Positions 1 to 7,790 of a stretch of DNA of 64,000 nucleotides are shown in pieces. Source of the stretch: Arthrobacter sp. C2 (GTDB lineage Bacteria > Actinomycetota > Actinomycetes > Actinomycetales > Micrococcaceae). The notes below the pieces were generated by a model. The model had not been told where the DNA came from. It worked only from the letters and a program-made list of their open reading frames with translations, and searched no databases. The stretch's first letter is position 1. Each line of letters opens with the position of its first letter. Made by a program: the position numbers and the translations under genes. The stretch is taken from contig CP042428.1 of assembly GCA_024207135.1 (NCBI GenBank), positions 2,418,001 to 2,482,000 of the forward strand, given 5' to 3'.

Positions 1-692
1 CCGGAGATTGTCACGGAACCCTCGGCGGTGTCGAAGCGGAAGGCGAAGGCCGGGGCGATCGGCGGGTGTTTGACCAGGGTCGCGGTCACGGTGACCAGCT
101 CGTCCCGGTAGATCTCGAAGGGCTCGAAACCCTCCGGGGTCGGGTTCGCATTGGGGTGGTAGCCGCTTCCGGCGGGGATCGCGATGTCCGAGGCGATGAA
201 GTGGTCCAGCGGGGAAGGACGCAGCGCGTCGATCACCCGGTCGTTCAAGTCGGTTCCATAGGCCTGCATGAGGTGGCTGAACATGTCCGCGGTGCCCGGG
301 GTCGGGTTTTCCGGATACAGCGGGGTCGGCGGGACCTGGGCACGCGAGGAGGCCGGCGGCAGGGCGCCGCGGTCGCCGGGGCCGATGATGTGGACCGGTG
401 CCTGGCCGGGGGTGATGGTGAAGAGCCCGAAGATCGCCAGCGACGCCAGGTCGATGGTGTGGTCGGAGTGCAGGTGCGTCAGGAAGATCCCGCGCAGGTT
501 CGCGGTGCTGAACCCGGCCTTCATGAGCTGGTTTCCCACGCCGGTCCCGGCGTCCACCAGGTACACGGCGTCACCGACGACCACTGCGGTGGCGATGCCT
601 GCACGCTTGCCGGCGTTTTCGCCGGTCCACCAACGCGGGCCGCCGGCCGTGCCCAGGGTTACGACGCGGGGTTTCAGGGAAGTGCCTTGCAC
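1..692 (-). CDS. Metallo-beta-lactamase-fold hydrolase (3' end outside window)
   Basis: Partial gene; the C-terminus lies beyond the left edge. About 230 residues are visible. The metal-binding signature HxHxDH is present (H73, H75, D77, H78, in THLHSDH), after a beta-rich start with the GTAGGPRWW and VYLVDAGTG segments typical of metallo-beta-lactamase-fold hydrolases. The start is a GTG with AAGGAG eight bases upstream (701-706). The substrate cannot be told from the fold; relatives include lactonases, arylsulfatase-like enzymes and RNase Z-like enzymes. No signal peptide is visible, so it is probably cytoplasmic. The 129-base space upstream should hold its promoter. Confidence 0.85.
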   Translation of the reverse strand, partial: MQGTSLKPRVVTLGTAGGPRWWTGENAGKRAGIATAVVVGDAVYLVDAGTGVGNQLMKAGFSTANLRGIFLTHLHSDHTIDLASLAIFGLFTITPGQAPVHIIGPGDRGALPPASSRAQVPPTPLYPENPTPGTADMFSHLMQAYGTDLNDRVIDALRPSPLDHFIASDIAIPAGSGYHPNANPTPEGFEPFEIYRDELVTVTATLVKHPPIAPAFAFRFDTAEGSVTIS

Positions 693-821
693 GTGTGATG
701 CTCCTTATGCGGAAAGAATGAGATGTCCTTCACACAAGGATGTAGCCTCGCGGCACATACGTAAAACTGTTTTTATCGATTCCAATCCCCGGTTTTGCCT
801 ATACTGGGCCGTTTCCTTCCT

Positions 822-1625
822 TCACCCGATGGAGCGGGCCCCCAATTCGGTCAGGCGCACCGCACGCAACCCGTCATAACGGCTGATCCGCGTCAATGCC
901 TCGGTTCCCCACAAATCCTCAAAGTCATCCATCGCGAATGCGGGATCGACGTAGCGCACATCAACCATTCCGAGCGTCGCCGCGTATTCAAGGAGCAAGG
1001 CCATCAGGTAACGCCTGTCCACGAATCCCTCGAAATCAACGTGGTCATACCCGAGGCTGCCGTACTGGGGATCTTCGACATACAGCTTGAACGCAGCAAA
1101 GTCGTTGCGCGCCACGGTGAAGTGCGAGCCAACGTGGATGGAGGCGTTGAACGCCTGGGTCACCATGGTGAACTCGCTGGTGGAGAGCACTTTCAGGACC
1201 TCCGCCGCCATGAACCTGCGGTTCTTCAACCCGGAGAGCGTGTTGGTCCGTTTCTGCCCCTTGATGGCCTCGATCCGGGACAGCTCGTCGATCACCCCGC
1301 CGCGGACCCACCGGTCCCACAGTCCCAGCAGCACCTCGTCCGGGTCCTTCTTGAGTGCGGCTCGGCCGCGTGCGGTGAGTTCGAGCTTGGTTCCGGCTGC
1401 CAGTCCGCCGGCCTGCAGCAGCAGCGGCCAAGCGAAGGACGCGATGTGCTCATCGGCGTAGAAGTCACCTCCCGGCAAGGCCTCGGCCAGCAGGCGCATG
1501 GTTGCGGCCGACGGCTTCTTGGTCGCTGCGCTGCAACGCACCTGGCCGCCCTCCACCAGCATCAACATGGTATGCAGTTGTTCCCGAGCACGCTCCCGGG
1601 TCTTCAATTCAATTTCGGCAGTCAT
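822..1625 (-). CDS. Unrecognised protein, 267 aa
   Basis: I do not recognise this protein with certainty. It is mostly helical, with a winged-helix-like stretch around residues 65-95 (LELTARGRAAL), followed by a basic patch (RRFMAAEVLKVL). There is no signal peptide or membrane segment, so it is probably cytoplasmic. The start chosen is the ATG preceded by GGAAGAG eight bases upstream; an in-frame ATG 15 codons earlier lacks a site. It is divergent from the 1734 gene, about 110 bases away, so the two may share a control region. The reading frame has the GC-rich third positions expected of a real gene. Confidence 0.6.
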   Translation of the reverse strand: MTAEIELKTRERAREQLHTMLMLVEGGQVRCSAATKKPSAATMRLLAEALPGGDFYADEHIASFAWPLLLQAGGLAAGTKLELTARGRAALKKDPDEVLLGLWDRWVRGGVIDELSRIEAIKGQKRTNTLSGLKNRRFMAAEVLKVLSTSEFTMVTQAFNASIHVGSHFTVARNDFAAFKLYVEDPQYGSLGYDHVDFEGFVDRRYLMALLLEYAATLGMVDVRYVDPAFAMDDFEDLWGTEALTRISRYDGLRAVRLTELGARSIG

Positions 1626-1733
1626 GTCATCCACTCTTCCAATGTTCCATGCCCAGGCCTCCGCGTCCACGCAACCGCCCGCTCCCGTGCGTCGATCCGT
1701 TGTACTGTGGTGAGCAGTTGCCCCCCGTCAAGA

Positions 1734-2993
1734 ATGCGAGCCGTCGTGCCCAAGAAGAAGAAATCCCCAACCAAGGCCAAACAGGGACACCCGGGCCGCG
1801 CCGCGGCAGCCGCGAACATCGTGAGCATCGACGAGTTCCGTGCCCGCAACACCGGTGACGAGGTGGCCGCGGGGTTCATGAAGTGGGTGCGCGCCAACAC
1901 CGAGCTGCTGCAGCTGGGCGATCCGTTGCCGGTGCTGCGCGCCTTCCTGGAAAACCACGGGGCCTCCGCCCGGACCTCGGTCACCACCGTGCTGGAGCCC
2001 TCTGCAACGCAGGTCGCCCTGGGCAAGTACGTCTACGACCACCCGGATGAGGACTTCGACTTCGTCCTGCATGTGGTGGTCGGATACCTGCTCTACCTCG
2101 ACGATTCCGACCTGTGGAGCGGCAGCGACGAATTGTTCGAAGAGGTGCAGGAAGCCCTGCTCGAAGCCCTGGACGATGACTCCGATGAAGAATTCGACGA
2201 CCGCGTCTTCGATGTTCCGGCGCTGACCCGGTCCCAGACCCGCGACTCCCTGCTCGCCCTGCCGCTGGCCACGCACCTGCAGGCATTTATCGCGTGGTTC
2301 GGGAACAAGCGCGATGTGACCTCCACCGGCCTGCTCACGCGCAAGGACATCCAGGGGGCGGCCGCGGCCCTCGGTGTTGCCGCCCAGGGTGTGGGCAGCC
2401 TGCCACAAGGCACCTCCCCCGACCAGGGCGCACCCCTGCAGGTGACCAGTGCCCAGCAGATCCCCCAGCTGGACCTGCTCTGGGACTCCCTGCTCCGCAT
2501 CGGCCTGGTCGAGGTGGGTTCGCGGCATGCCATCATGAATCATCCCTTGGAATCGCTGGAGGGGACGGCCCGCGAGGACATGCTGATGCACCTTCTTCGG
2601 GACGTGGCGCTGAGCCTGTACATGCAGCTCAATGCCACTGCCGCCGCCACGGGGTTTGGCGACGAAGACCCCGAGGACGGGGATGCGAACCTCTTCGACA
2701 ACATGCTCAGCACGATCCTGCTCGATGCGGGAACCGAGGAGGGGATCGAGTCCGGGCAACTTGCGGAGGCCCTTGCGACGCTTGAACGCGCCGAATTGGA
2801 CGAAGGCTCCTTGACCGAACTCTCGGTGGACCTGCTGGTTGCCGAAGGCCTGCTCGAGCGCGACACCCACATCCGGGTTCCCGACGTACTCAAGAAGCTC
2901 GTCGCCTTCGCCGTGGCGGAACCGTCCGGGCTGGAGATCAACTACGAGGACCCCCGGGACGAGGACCTGGCCTACCTGGGCGCAGCGGACTGA
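1734..2993 (+). CDS. Unrecognised acidic protein, 419 aa
   Basis: No firm family. The N-terminus is strongly basic (PKKKKSPTKAK). The rest is acidic and helical, with Asp/Glu-rich clusters near residues 145-165. A GNKRDVTSTGLLTRKDI segment near residue 190 resembles a helix-turn-helix-like motif that I recall from actinobacterial hypothetical proteins (from memory, moderate certainty). There is no signal peptide. The ATG at 1734 is weakly supported; a GTG at 1746 would keep the lysine-rich start and is equally possible. An open frame extends far upstream but reads antisense through the neighbouring gene, so it was not used as the start. It is divergent from the 822-1625 gene. Confidence 0.6.
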   Translation: MRAVVPKKKKSPTKAKQGHPGRAAAAANIVSIDEFRARNTGDEVAAGFMKWVRANTELLQLGDPLPVLRAFLENHGASARTSVTTVLEPSATQVALGKYVYDHPDEDFDFVLHVVVGYLLYLDDSDLWSGSDELFEEVQEALLEALDDDSDEEFDDRVFDVPALTRSQTRDSLLALPLATHLQAFIAWFGNKRDVTSTGLLTRKDIQGAAAALGVAAQGVGSLPQGTSPDQGAPLQVTSAQQIPQLDLLWDSLLRIGLVEVGSRHAIMNHPLESLEGTAREDMLMHLLRDVALSLYMQLNATAAATGFGDEDPEDGDANLFDNMLSTILLDAGTEEGIESGQLAEALATLERAELDEGSLTELSVDLLVAEGLLERDTHIRVPDVLKKLVAFAVAEPSGLEINYEDPRDEDLAYLGAAD

Positions 2994-3026
2994 CCCGCGG
3001 CCCATGCGCACCGCCCGCCTGCCGTA

Positions 3027-4262
3027 TTAGGTATATAGCGAGAGCGGCGCCGTGGTTCCATGCAGGAAGTACGTGCCGACCTCGATCTTCTTGTAATCCA
3101 CCGGATCGTGCAGCGAGTGCGTGCGCACGTTGCGCCAGAACAGATCCAGCCCCACGTGGTTTCCGGTGGAACTGGAACCGGTGACCTCGAAGATCCTGTT
3201 GGCCACCTCGAGGGCCACCTCCGTGGCGACAACCTTGAGCTCGGCGATGGCCACGGCAACGTCCCCGCGCTGCCCGGCATCCAAGGCGCCGGCGCGGCCC
3301 ACCTCGGTGTCGAAGCGGCGGTTGAGTTTTTCGGCCAACGCCGCCACCGCGGCGGCGCGTGCCTTCAGTTCCCCGACCGTCCGCTGGAACACCGGGTCCT
3401 GGGCGTAGGTGTCGGCCGCCGACAGGAACCAGGAGTTTTTGCGCCCGAGCAGGATCTTGCGACCCGCTGCCAAGGCACCCTCGGCGATGCCGAGGTAGAA
3501 GTTCCCGAAGGCCAGCTGCAGCCCAGGGGTCAGCAGCGTGGCAATGGGCTCGGGCGTGACCTCCCCCAGCACGTCTTCGGGTGCCACCGCCACGTCGCGG
3601 TACCTCACCGAGCCGGAGGCCGAGAGCCGCTGGCCCAGCTGGTCCCAGTCGCCGAGCAGCTCCAGGCCCTCGCGGCCTCGTTCAAGCACGAAGGCCAGGA
3701 CCTTTCCGTCGTTTTCGCCGCCGGTCACGGCTGCGTTGACGACGATGACGTCACCGACGCTGGAGCCGGTGGAGAAGCGCTTGAGTCCGTTGAGCCGGTA
3801 GCCCCCGTCCACCGCCACCAGGGACAGGTCGGGGTCGACCGGGTTCACCGAGTCGCCCCAGAGCCAGCCTTCGGATGCGCTGCGGGCAAACCACTGGCCC
3901 TGGTCCGCGGGTGCGGCGTAGAACGCAATGCTGGACTGGTTGGCGTAGTGGTAGGCGAGCAGCTGGGCGATCGATCCGTCAGCCCCGGCGATGATGCGCA
4001 CCGCGGCGAAGGCCGATTCCCAGTGCCCGCCGGCCCCGCCGAATTCGACCGGCACCAGGAGGTTGAGCAATCCGGATTCGCGCAACAGGTCGACCTCGGT
4101 GAAGGGATCCTGGTTGGCGATGTCGCGGGCCAGGGCATCGACGGCCAGGGCGTCTGCAACCGCGCCGGCCACGGACGTCCAGTGCTCCAGTTCGTCGGGT
4201 CCGGCATGCCCGGTCCAGGGCGTGCGGGGAAGTGCGGCGGTCTCAAGCTGGGTGGCGCTCAT
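3027..4262 (-). CDS. Acyl-CoA-dehydrogenase-fold flavin monooxygenase (SfnB/DszC-like)
   Basis: A 411-residue protein with the acyl-CoA dehydrogenase fold: N-terminal helical domain with a FGGAGGHW motif, middle beta domain (KRFSTGSS, GDWDQLGQRLSASGS) and C-terminal helical domain. The C-terminus FWRNVRTHSLHDPVDYK is typical of the DszC/SfnB branch, which uses reduced flavin to oxygenate sulfur or nitrogen compounds rather than dehydrogenating acyl-CoA. A role in scavenging organosulfur compounds is therefore likely, but the substrate is unknown. The start is the ATG with AGGAG eight bases upstream; an earlier ATG ten codons up has no such site. No flavin reductase or sulfur transporter is adjacent. 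It stands alone on this strand. Confidence 0.8.
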   Translation of the reverse strand: MSATQLETAALPRTPWTGHAGPDELEHWTSVAGAVADALAVDALARDIANQDPFTEVDLLRESGLLNLLVPVEFGGAGGHWESAFAAVRIIAGADGSIAQLLAYHYANQSSIAFYAAPADQGQWFARSASEGWLWGDSVNPVDPDLSLVAVDGGYRLNGLKRFSTGSSVGDVIVVNAAVTGGENDGKVLAFVLERGREGLELLGDWDQLGQRLSASGSVRYRDVAVAPEDVLGEVTPEPIATLLTPGLQLAFGNFYLGIAEGALAAGRKILLGRKNSWFLSAADTYAQDPVFQRTVGELKARAAAVAALAEKLNRRFDTEVGRAGALDAGQRGDVAVAIAELKVVATEVALEVANRIFEVTGSSSTGNHVGLDLFWRNVRTHSLHDPVDYKKIEVGTYFLHGTTAPLSLYT

Positions 4263-4551
4263 GTGTGCGGCTCCTGAATCTCGTTGGATCAATGACTCGA
4301 GACTAGGAACATCGAGGGGTCCGGCGCATCGGTCGCTTCACCGCGGGAAGCAGATCGTCACGAGGCTTCACCGGGAGAGGCGGCATGACCGATCGGCGCC
4401 GGACTTGAGTCAATCCGCCGTCATCCGGCGGACATGCGGCGACGCGGTGCGTCATCTGCTGTCACCCGCGCGCTTCACCCCGCAACGTCCCCGACCGGAA
4501 ACGACGGTGGAAAGTTGTTGCCGGCAGCGCGCCCACGGATCGAACGGACGG

Positions 4552-5001
4552 CTAGTTGTCCTGGCCCTCGGGAGCCACCGCGGTGACTAATTCCTGGAGC
4601 TCCGGGACCCGCGACGCGGACTCGAGTGCCGAGAGCAGGACCGCATCGTGCGTCGGGTGCGCCTCGGCCAAGAGCTTCTCCCCCGCAACCGTGAGCTCGG
4701 TGTAAATGCCGCGGCGGTCGTCCGTGCACAGGATGCGGGTCAACAGGGCGCGATCCTCGAGCCGGGTCACCAGGCGGGTGGTGGCACTACTGGACAGGGC
4801 GGCGGCGCGGGCCAGCTGGGCCATGCGCATATGCCAACCGTCCTGCCGGCTCAGGGCATCGAGCACGGTGAATTCCACAACGGACAGCCCGTGCTTGGCC
4901 TGCAGCGCGCGCTCCAGCTCCCCCTCGATGAGGTTGTGCAGTGCGGCAAGCGTGCGCCAGCCCTGCGCGCGGATCTGTACGGCGTCGTCCTTGATCCCCA
5001 T
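4552..5001 (-). CDS. MarR-family transcriptional regulator
   Basis: A 149-residue winged-helix repressor. The recognition helix region (LARAAALSSSATTRLVTRLE) is followed by the wing motif DDRRGIYTEL, the classic MarR signature. It starts at an ATG with GAGGAG eight bases upstream; a longer in-frame reading back to 5067 would run through the operator region. It is divergent from an MFS exporter gene (5159), with two palindromes between them. This is the standard arrangement of a MarR repressor controlling a drug or metabolite exporter and itself. The ligand is unknown. Confidence 0.9.
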   Translation of the reverse strand: MGIKDDAVQIRAQGWRTLAALHNLIEGELERALQAKHGLSVVEFTVLDALSRQDGWHMRMAQLARAAALSSSATTRLVTRLEDRALLTRILCTDDRRGIYTELTVAGEKLLAEAHPTHDAVLLSALESASRVPELQELVTAVAPEGQDN

Positions 5002-5063
5002 ATGTGAGTCTCCTCGTGTGTTCGTCCGCTCAGCATAGCACCTTGCGCCGATATAACGCGTGT

Positions 5064-5099
5064 GCAATCATTGCGTTAGCAGTTAGTTGCATACGCAAC
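5064..5099. promoter_or_regulatory. Two candidate MarR operators in a divergent promoter region
   Basis: Between the MarR and MFS genes lie two inverted repeats, GCAATCATTGC (5064-5074, perfect five-base arms) and GTTGCATACGCAAC (5086-5099, perfect five-base arms, four-base spacer). The centres are about 24 bases apart. Both share TTGC/GCAA half-sites. They are probably where the adjacent MarR protein binds to repress both genes. This is inferred from position and symmetry. Confidence 0.6.
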
Positions 5100-5158
5100 G
5101 ATTGGTGCGAAGAAACCCTTCGCATCTTCTTCCAACCCTCACATACCGAAGGTTCACC

Positions 5159-6349
5159 ATGCCCGTAGCTCTCTATGCCCTCGCCCTCGGCGGCTTTGGA
5201 ATCGGATTGACGGAATTCGTCATCATGGGCCTCCTGCCCGAGGTTGCCGCGGATTTCGGCGTTACCGAAACCGTCGCCGGCTACCTCATATCCGGATACG
5301 CACTCGCCGTGGCCATCGGCGCCATCATCGTCACCGCGGTGCTCAGCCGGCTGGACCGCAAGAAGTCATTGCTGTTCCTGATGCTCCTGTTCATTATCGG
5401 AAACTTGCTCAGCGCCACGGGTCCCACCTATGAAATCGTCATGGTCGGCAGGATCGTGGCGGCCCTCTGCCACGGAGCATTCTTCGGAATCGGCTCTGTC
5501 GTTGCCGCAGACCTGGTCGCCGCCAACAAGCGGGCCGGCGCCATTTCCTTCATGTTTGCGGGCCTGACCATCGCCAACGTCCTGGGCGTGCCCTTCGGCA
5601 CCCTGCTGGGCCAGGCCACCGGGTGGCGTTCCACGTTCTGGGCCATTACGGCCATCGGCGTCGTTGCCCTTGTTGGCATCATGCTCCTGGTTCCCGGAAA
5701 CCTTGCCCGGTCGGGCAACAAGGGAATCTTCGGCGAATTCGACATTTTCCGCAGCCCCCAGGTCTGGCTGTCCATGATCGTGACCATCCTGGGCTACGGC
5801 GGCATGTTCGGCGCCTTCACCTACATCGCCTTCACGCTCACCGGCATCAGCGGCTTTGCCGCCAGCTCGGTCCCGTGGCTGTTGGTCCTCTTCGGCCTGG
5901 GCCTCTTCGTGGGCAACATCCTCGGCGGCAAGGCCGCCGACCGCAATCTGGCCGCCACCTTGATCACCGTGCTTTCGATTCTCACCGTCGTCCTGGCGGC
6001 CTTCGCGCTGACCGCCGGCAACCAGGTCGCCACCATCATCGCGCTGGTGCTCATGGGCGGCATCGGCTTCGCCACCGTCCCTGGCCTGCAAATGCGCATC
6101 ATGAACCATGCCGCCCACGCACCAACCCTCGCCTCGGGGGCCAACATCGCCGCCTTCAACGTGGGCAACGCACTGGGCGCATGGATCGGCGGCCTCACCA
6201 TCGCCGCAGGGCTGGGCTACACCTCGCCATTGTGGGCCGGAGCCGCCATCACCGTTGCCGGACTGGCGGTCATGCTCATCGCCACGCGCGTCCGGGGCGG
6301 CGAATACGCCAAGTCGCGGACTTCCGCGTCCGTGCCAGTCACCGTCTAA
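5159..6349 (+). CDS. MFS exporter, DHA1 / AraJ-like family
   Basis: A 396-residue, twelve-helix major facilitator protein. The N-terminus (ALGGFGIGLTEFVIMGLLPE) and LSRLDRKK loop match the DHA1 family of proton-driven drug and sugar efflux pumps (AraJ, YdhP, CmlA relatives). It sits in the cytoplasmic membrane and probably exports a small organic compound. The start is the ATG with GAAGG a few bases upstream; an in-frame upstream start would overlap the operator region. It is divergent from a MarR regulator and followed 54 bases later by an aldo/keto reductase, likely in one operon. The expected inducer would be a substrate of one of these two proteins. Confidence 0.88.
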   Translation: MPVALYALALGGFGIGLTEFVIMGLLPEVAADFGVTETVAGYLISGYALAVAIGAIIVTAVLSRLDRKKSLLFLMLLFIIGNLLSATGPTYEIVMVGRIVAALCHGAFFGIGSVVAADLVAANKRAGAISFMFAGLTIANVLGVPFGTLLGQATGWRSTFWAITAIGVVALVGIMLLVPGNLARSGNKGIFGEFDIFRSPQVWLSMIVTILGYGGMFGAFTYIAFTLTGISGFAASSVPWLLVLFGLGLFVGNILGGKAADRNLAATLITVLSILTVVLAAFALTAGNQVATIIALVLMGGIGFATVPGLQMRIMNHAAHAPTLASGANIAAFNVGNALGAWIGGLTIAAGLGYTSPLWAGAAITVAGLAVMLIATRVRGGEYAKSRTSASVPVTV

Positions 6350-6403
6350 GGCGACAGGCACGCCACCATCAACACCTTTCCCGTCAATCCAAGGAGTTTT
6401 CCC

Positions 6404-7243
6404 ATGACCACCTCAACGAACACCATCCCGACCATCACCCTCAACGACGGCACCACCATGCCGCAGCTTGGCTACGGCGTCTTCCAGGTCCCGGATGAGC
6501 AGACCACCGAGGCGGTGGCCACGGCTCTTGAAACCGGATACCGCAGCATCGACACCGCAACCATCTACGGCAATGAGTCAGGAGTGGGACGTGCGCTGGC
6601 CGAATCCGGCATCCAGCGCGACGAACTCTTCGTGACCACCAAGCTCTGGTTGGCTGACCTGGGGCGGGCGTCTGCGCGTGACGCCTTGTCCGCAAGCCTG
6701 GAGAAGCTCGGGCTGGACCACGTGGACCTTTACCTGATCCACTGGCCGGGCACCGACACCGATGCCTACCTCGAGTCCTGGCAAGCCCTGGAGGACTTGC
6801 GCGCCGCTGGACTCACCCGGTCCGTTGGCGTCTCGAACTTCCTCCCCGGACAGCTCGAACGCGTCATTGCACTCGGCGGCACGGTTCCGGCTGTAAACCA
6901 GGTGGAGCTGCATCCCTTCCTGCAGAACCGTGAAACCGTGGCCGCCAACCGCGCCCACGGGATCGCCACCGAGGCCTGGAGTCCGCTGGCCCAGGGAGCC
7001 GTGTTGGGCGATCCGGCCGTGCTGGCCGCGGCGCAGGCACACGGGGTCACCCCAGCCCAGGTGGTGCTGCGCTGGCACCTGCAGCGGGGCAACGTGGTGA
7101 TCCCGAAGTCCGTCACCGCCTCGCGCATGACCTCGAACCTTGACGTGTTCGAATTCGACCTTGACGTCGGCCAGGTCGCGGCCCTGGACGCACTCGAGCG
7201 CGACGGGCGCACCGGGCCGTTCCCAGGCTCCTTCAACGGCTAG
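6404..7243 (+). CDS. Aldo/keto reductase (2,5-diketo-D-gluconate reductase type)
   Basis: A 279-residue NADPH-dependent TIM-barrel reductase. The catalytic tetrad is visible: D50, Y55, K80 and H113 (LIHWPG). Length and motifs match the AKR5 group of 2,5-didehydrogluconate and broad aldehyde reductases. The C-terminal IPKSVTASRMTSN is the cofactor-phosphate-binding loop. A good site, AAGGAG, precedes the ATG. It probably shares the transcript and MarR control of the upstream exporter, suggesting detoxification of a reactive carbonyl. This is inference. A stem-loop follows the stop. Confidence 0.92.
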   Translation: MTTSTNTIPTITLNDGTTMPQLGYGVFQVPDEQTTEAVATALETGYRSIDTATIYGNESGVGRALAESGIQRDELFVTTKLWLADLGRASARDALSASLEKLGLDHVDLYLIHWPGTDTDAYLESWQALEDLRAAGLTRSVGVSNFLPGQLERVIALGGTVPAVNQVELHPFLQNRETVAANRAHGIATEAWSPLAQGAVLGDPAVLAAAQAHGVTPAQVVLRWHLQRGNVVIPKSVTASRMTSNLDVFEFDLDVGQVAALDALERDGRTGPFPGSFNG

Positions 7244-7262
7244 GAACCCAGCCCGTGGCGCT

Positions 7263-7299
7263 CGGTGGCCGCATCCCAGTTCTCGAGGGATGGCCACCG
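7263..7299 (+). terminator. Hairpin after the aldo/keto reductase
   Basis: Inverted repeat CGGTGGCC/CATCCC (7263-7277) against GGGATGGCCACCG (7287-7299), with one bulged G and a nine-base loop. There is no U-tract, as is common in actinobacteria. Its position 20 bases after the stop suggests it ends the exporter/reductase transcript. Confidence 0.5.
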
Positions 7300-7356
7300 G
7301 GCCTTGGGCCGGCTGCCCGCCTTACGGCCGCGACCCAAATGCGCGATACTCAAGAC

Positions 7357-7680
7357 ATGGAACCGATCTTGCAGGTGATCCCCGGATGCCCGAATTCCGA
7401 ATCCGCCAGGGAACTCTTTGCCGCCGCGCTTGAACTCGAGGGCATCGGGGTTCCGGCCTCCGTGCGTGAAATCCGCACGGAACAAGAAGCGGCCCTCCAC
7501 GATTTCCACGGTTCGCCGAGCTTCGGCCTCAACGGCACCGACCTCTTTGATTCCGGGACGGAACCGGCGGTGTCATGTCGTGTCTACCGCACGCCGACGG
7601 GCTTCGCCGGCCAGCCGGACTTGGAGGACCTGCGCCGTGCCATCCGGGCATCGCAGTCCCCTCCCGCGTCCGCTGCCTAA
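7357..7680 (+). CDS. Thioredoxin-fold protein, 107 aa
   Basis: A short protein starting MEPILQVIPGCPNSESA, a thioredoxin-like beta strand followed by a single-cysteine CPNS site, and containing FHGSPSFGLNGTDLF, the cis-proline strand of the fold. Similar domains are known as thioredoxin-family or glutaredoxin-like hypothetical proteins, some near mercury or metal resistance genes. The second active-site cysteine is missing, so a classical dithiol oxidoreductase role is unlikely. The start could also be the ATG six codons earlier (7339). No ribosome binding site is evident; GATACT lies nine bases before the ATG, so the message may be leaderless. Confidence 0.7.
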   Translation: MEPILQVIPGCPNSESARELFAAALELEGIGVPASVREIRTEQEAALHDFHGSPSFGLNGTDLFDSGTEPAVSCRVYRTPTGFAGQPDLEDLRRAIRASQSPPASAA

Positions 7681-7713
7681 CCTATCCATGACGTTCCCCG
7701 CGCCACACACAGA

Positions 7714-7755
7714 AGCCACCCGCATTCACGTTGGGACGCGTGAAGACGGGTGGCT
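7714..7755. terminator. Bidirectional terminator between convergent genes
   Basis: Nine-base arms AGCCACCCG (7714-7722) and CGGGTGGCT (7747-7755) enclose a second stem, TTCACG/CGTGAA, with an eight-base loop. ACTTTT follows on the plus strand. It sits between the convergent thioredoxin-fold gene and the MHS transporter gene, so it can serve both. Confidence 0.8.
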
Positions 7756-7790
7756 ACTTTTCCGGCAATGATCCCGGCGAAACGGTGAAA

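Noticed and set aside
795-1733. Upstream extension of the 1734 gene, which is open back to 795
   Set aside because: It lies antisense to the 822-1625 gene and shows no protein-like sequence.
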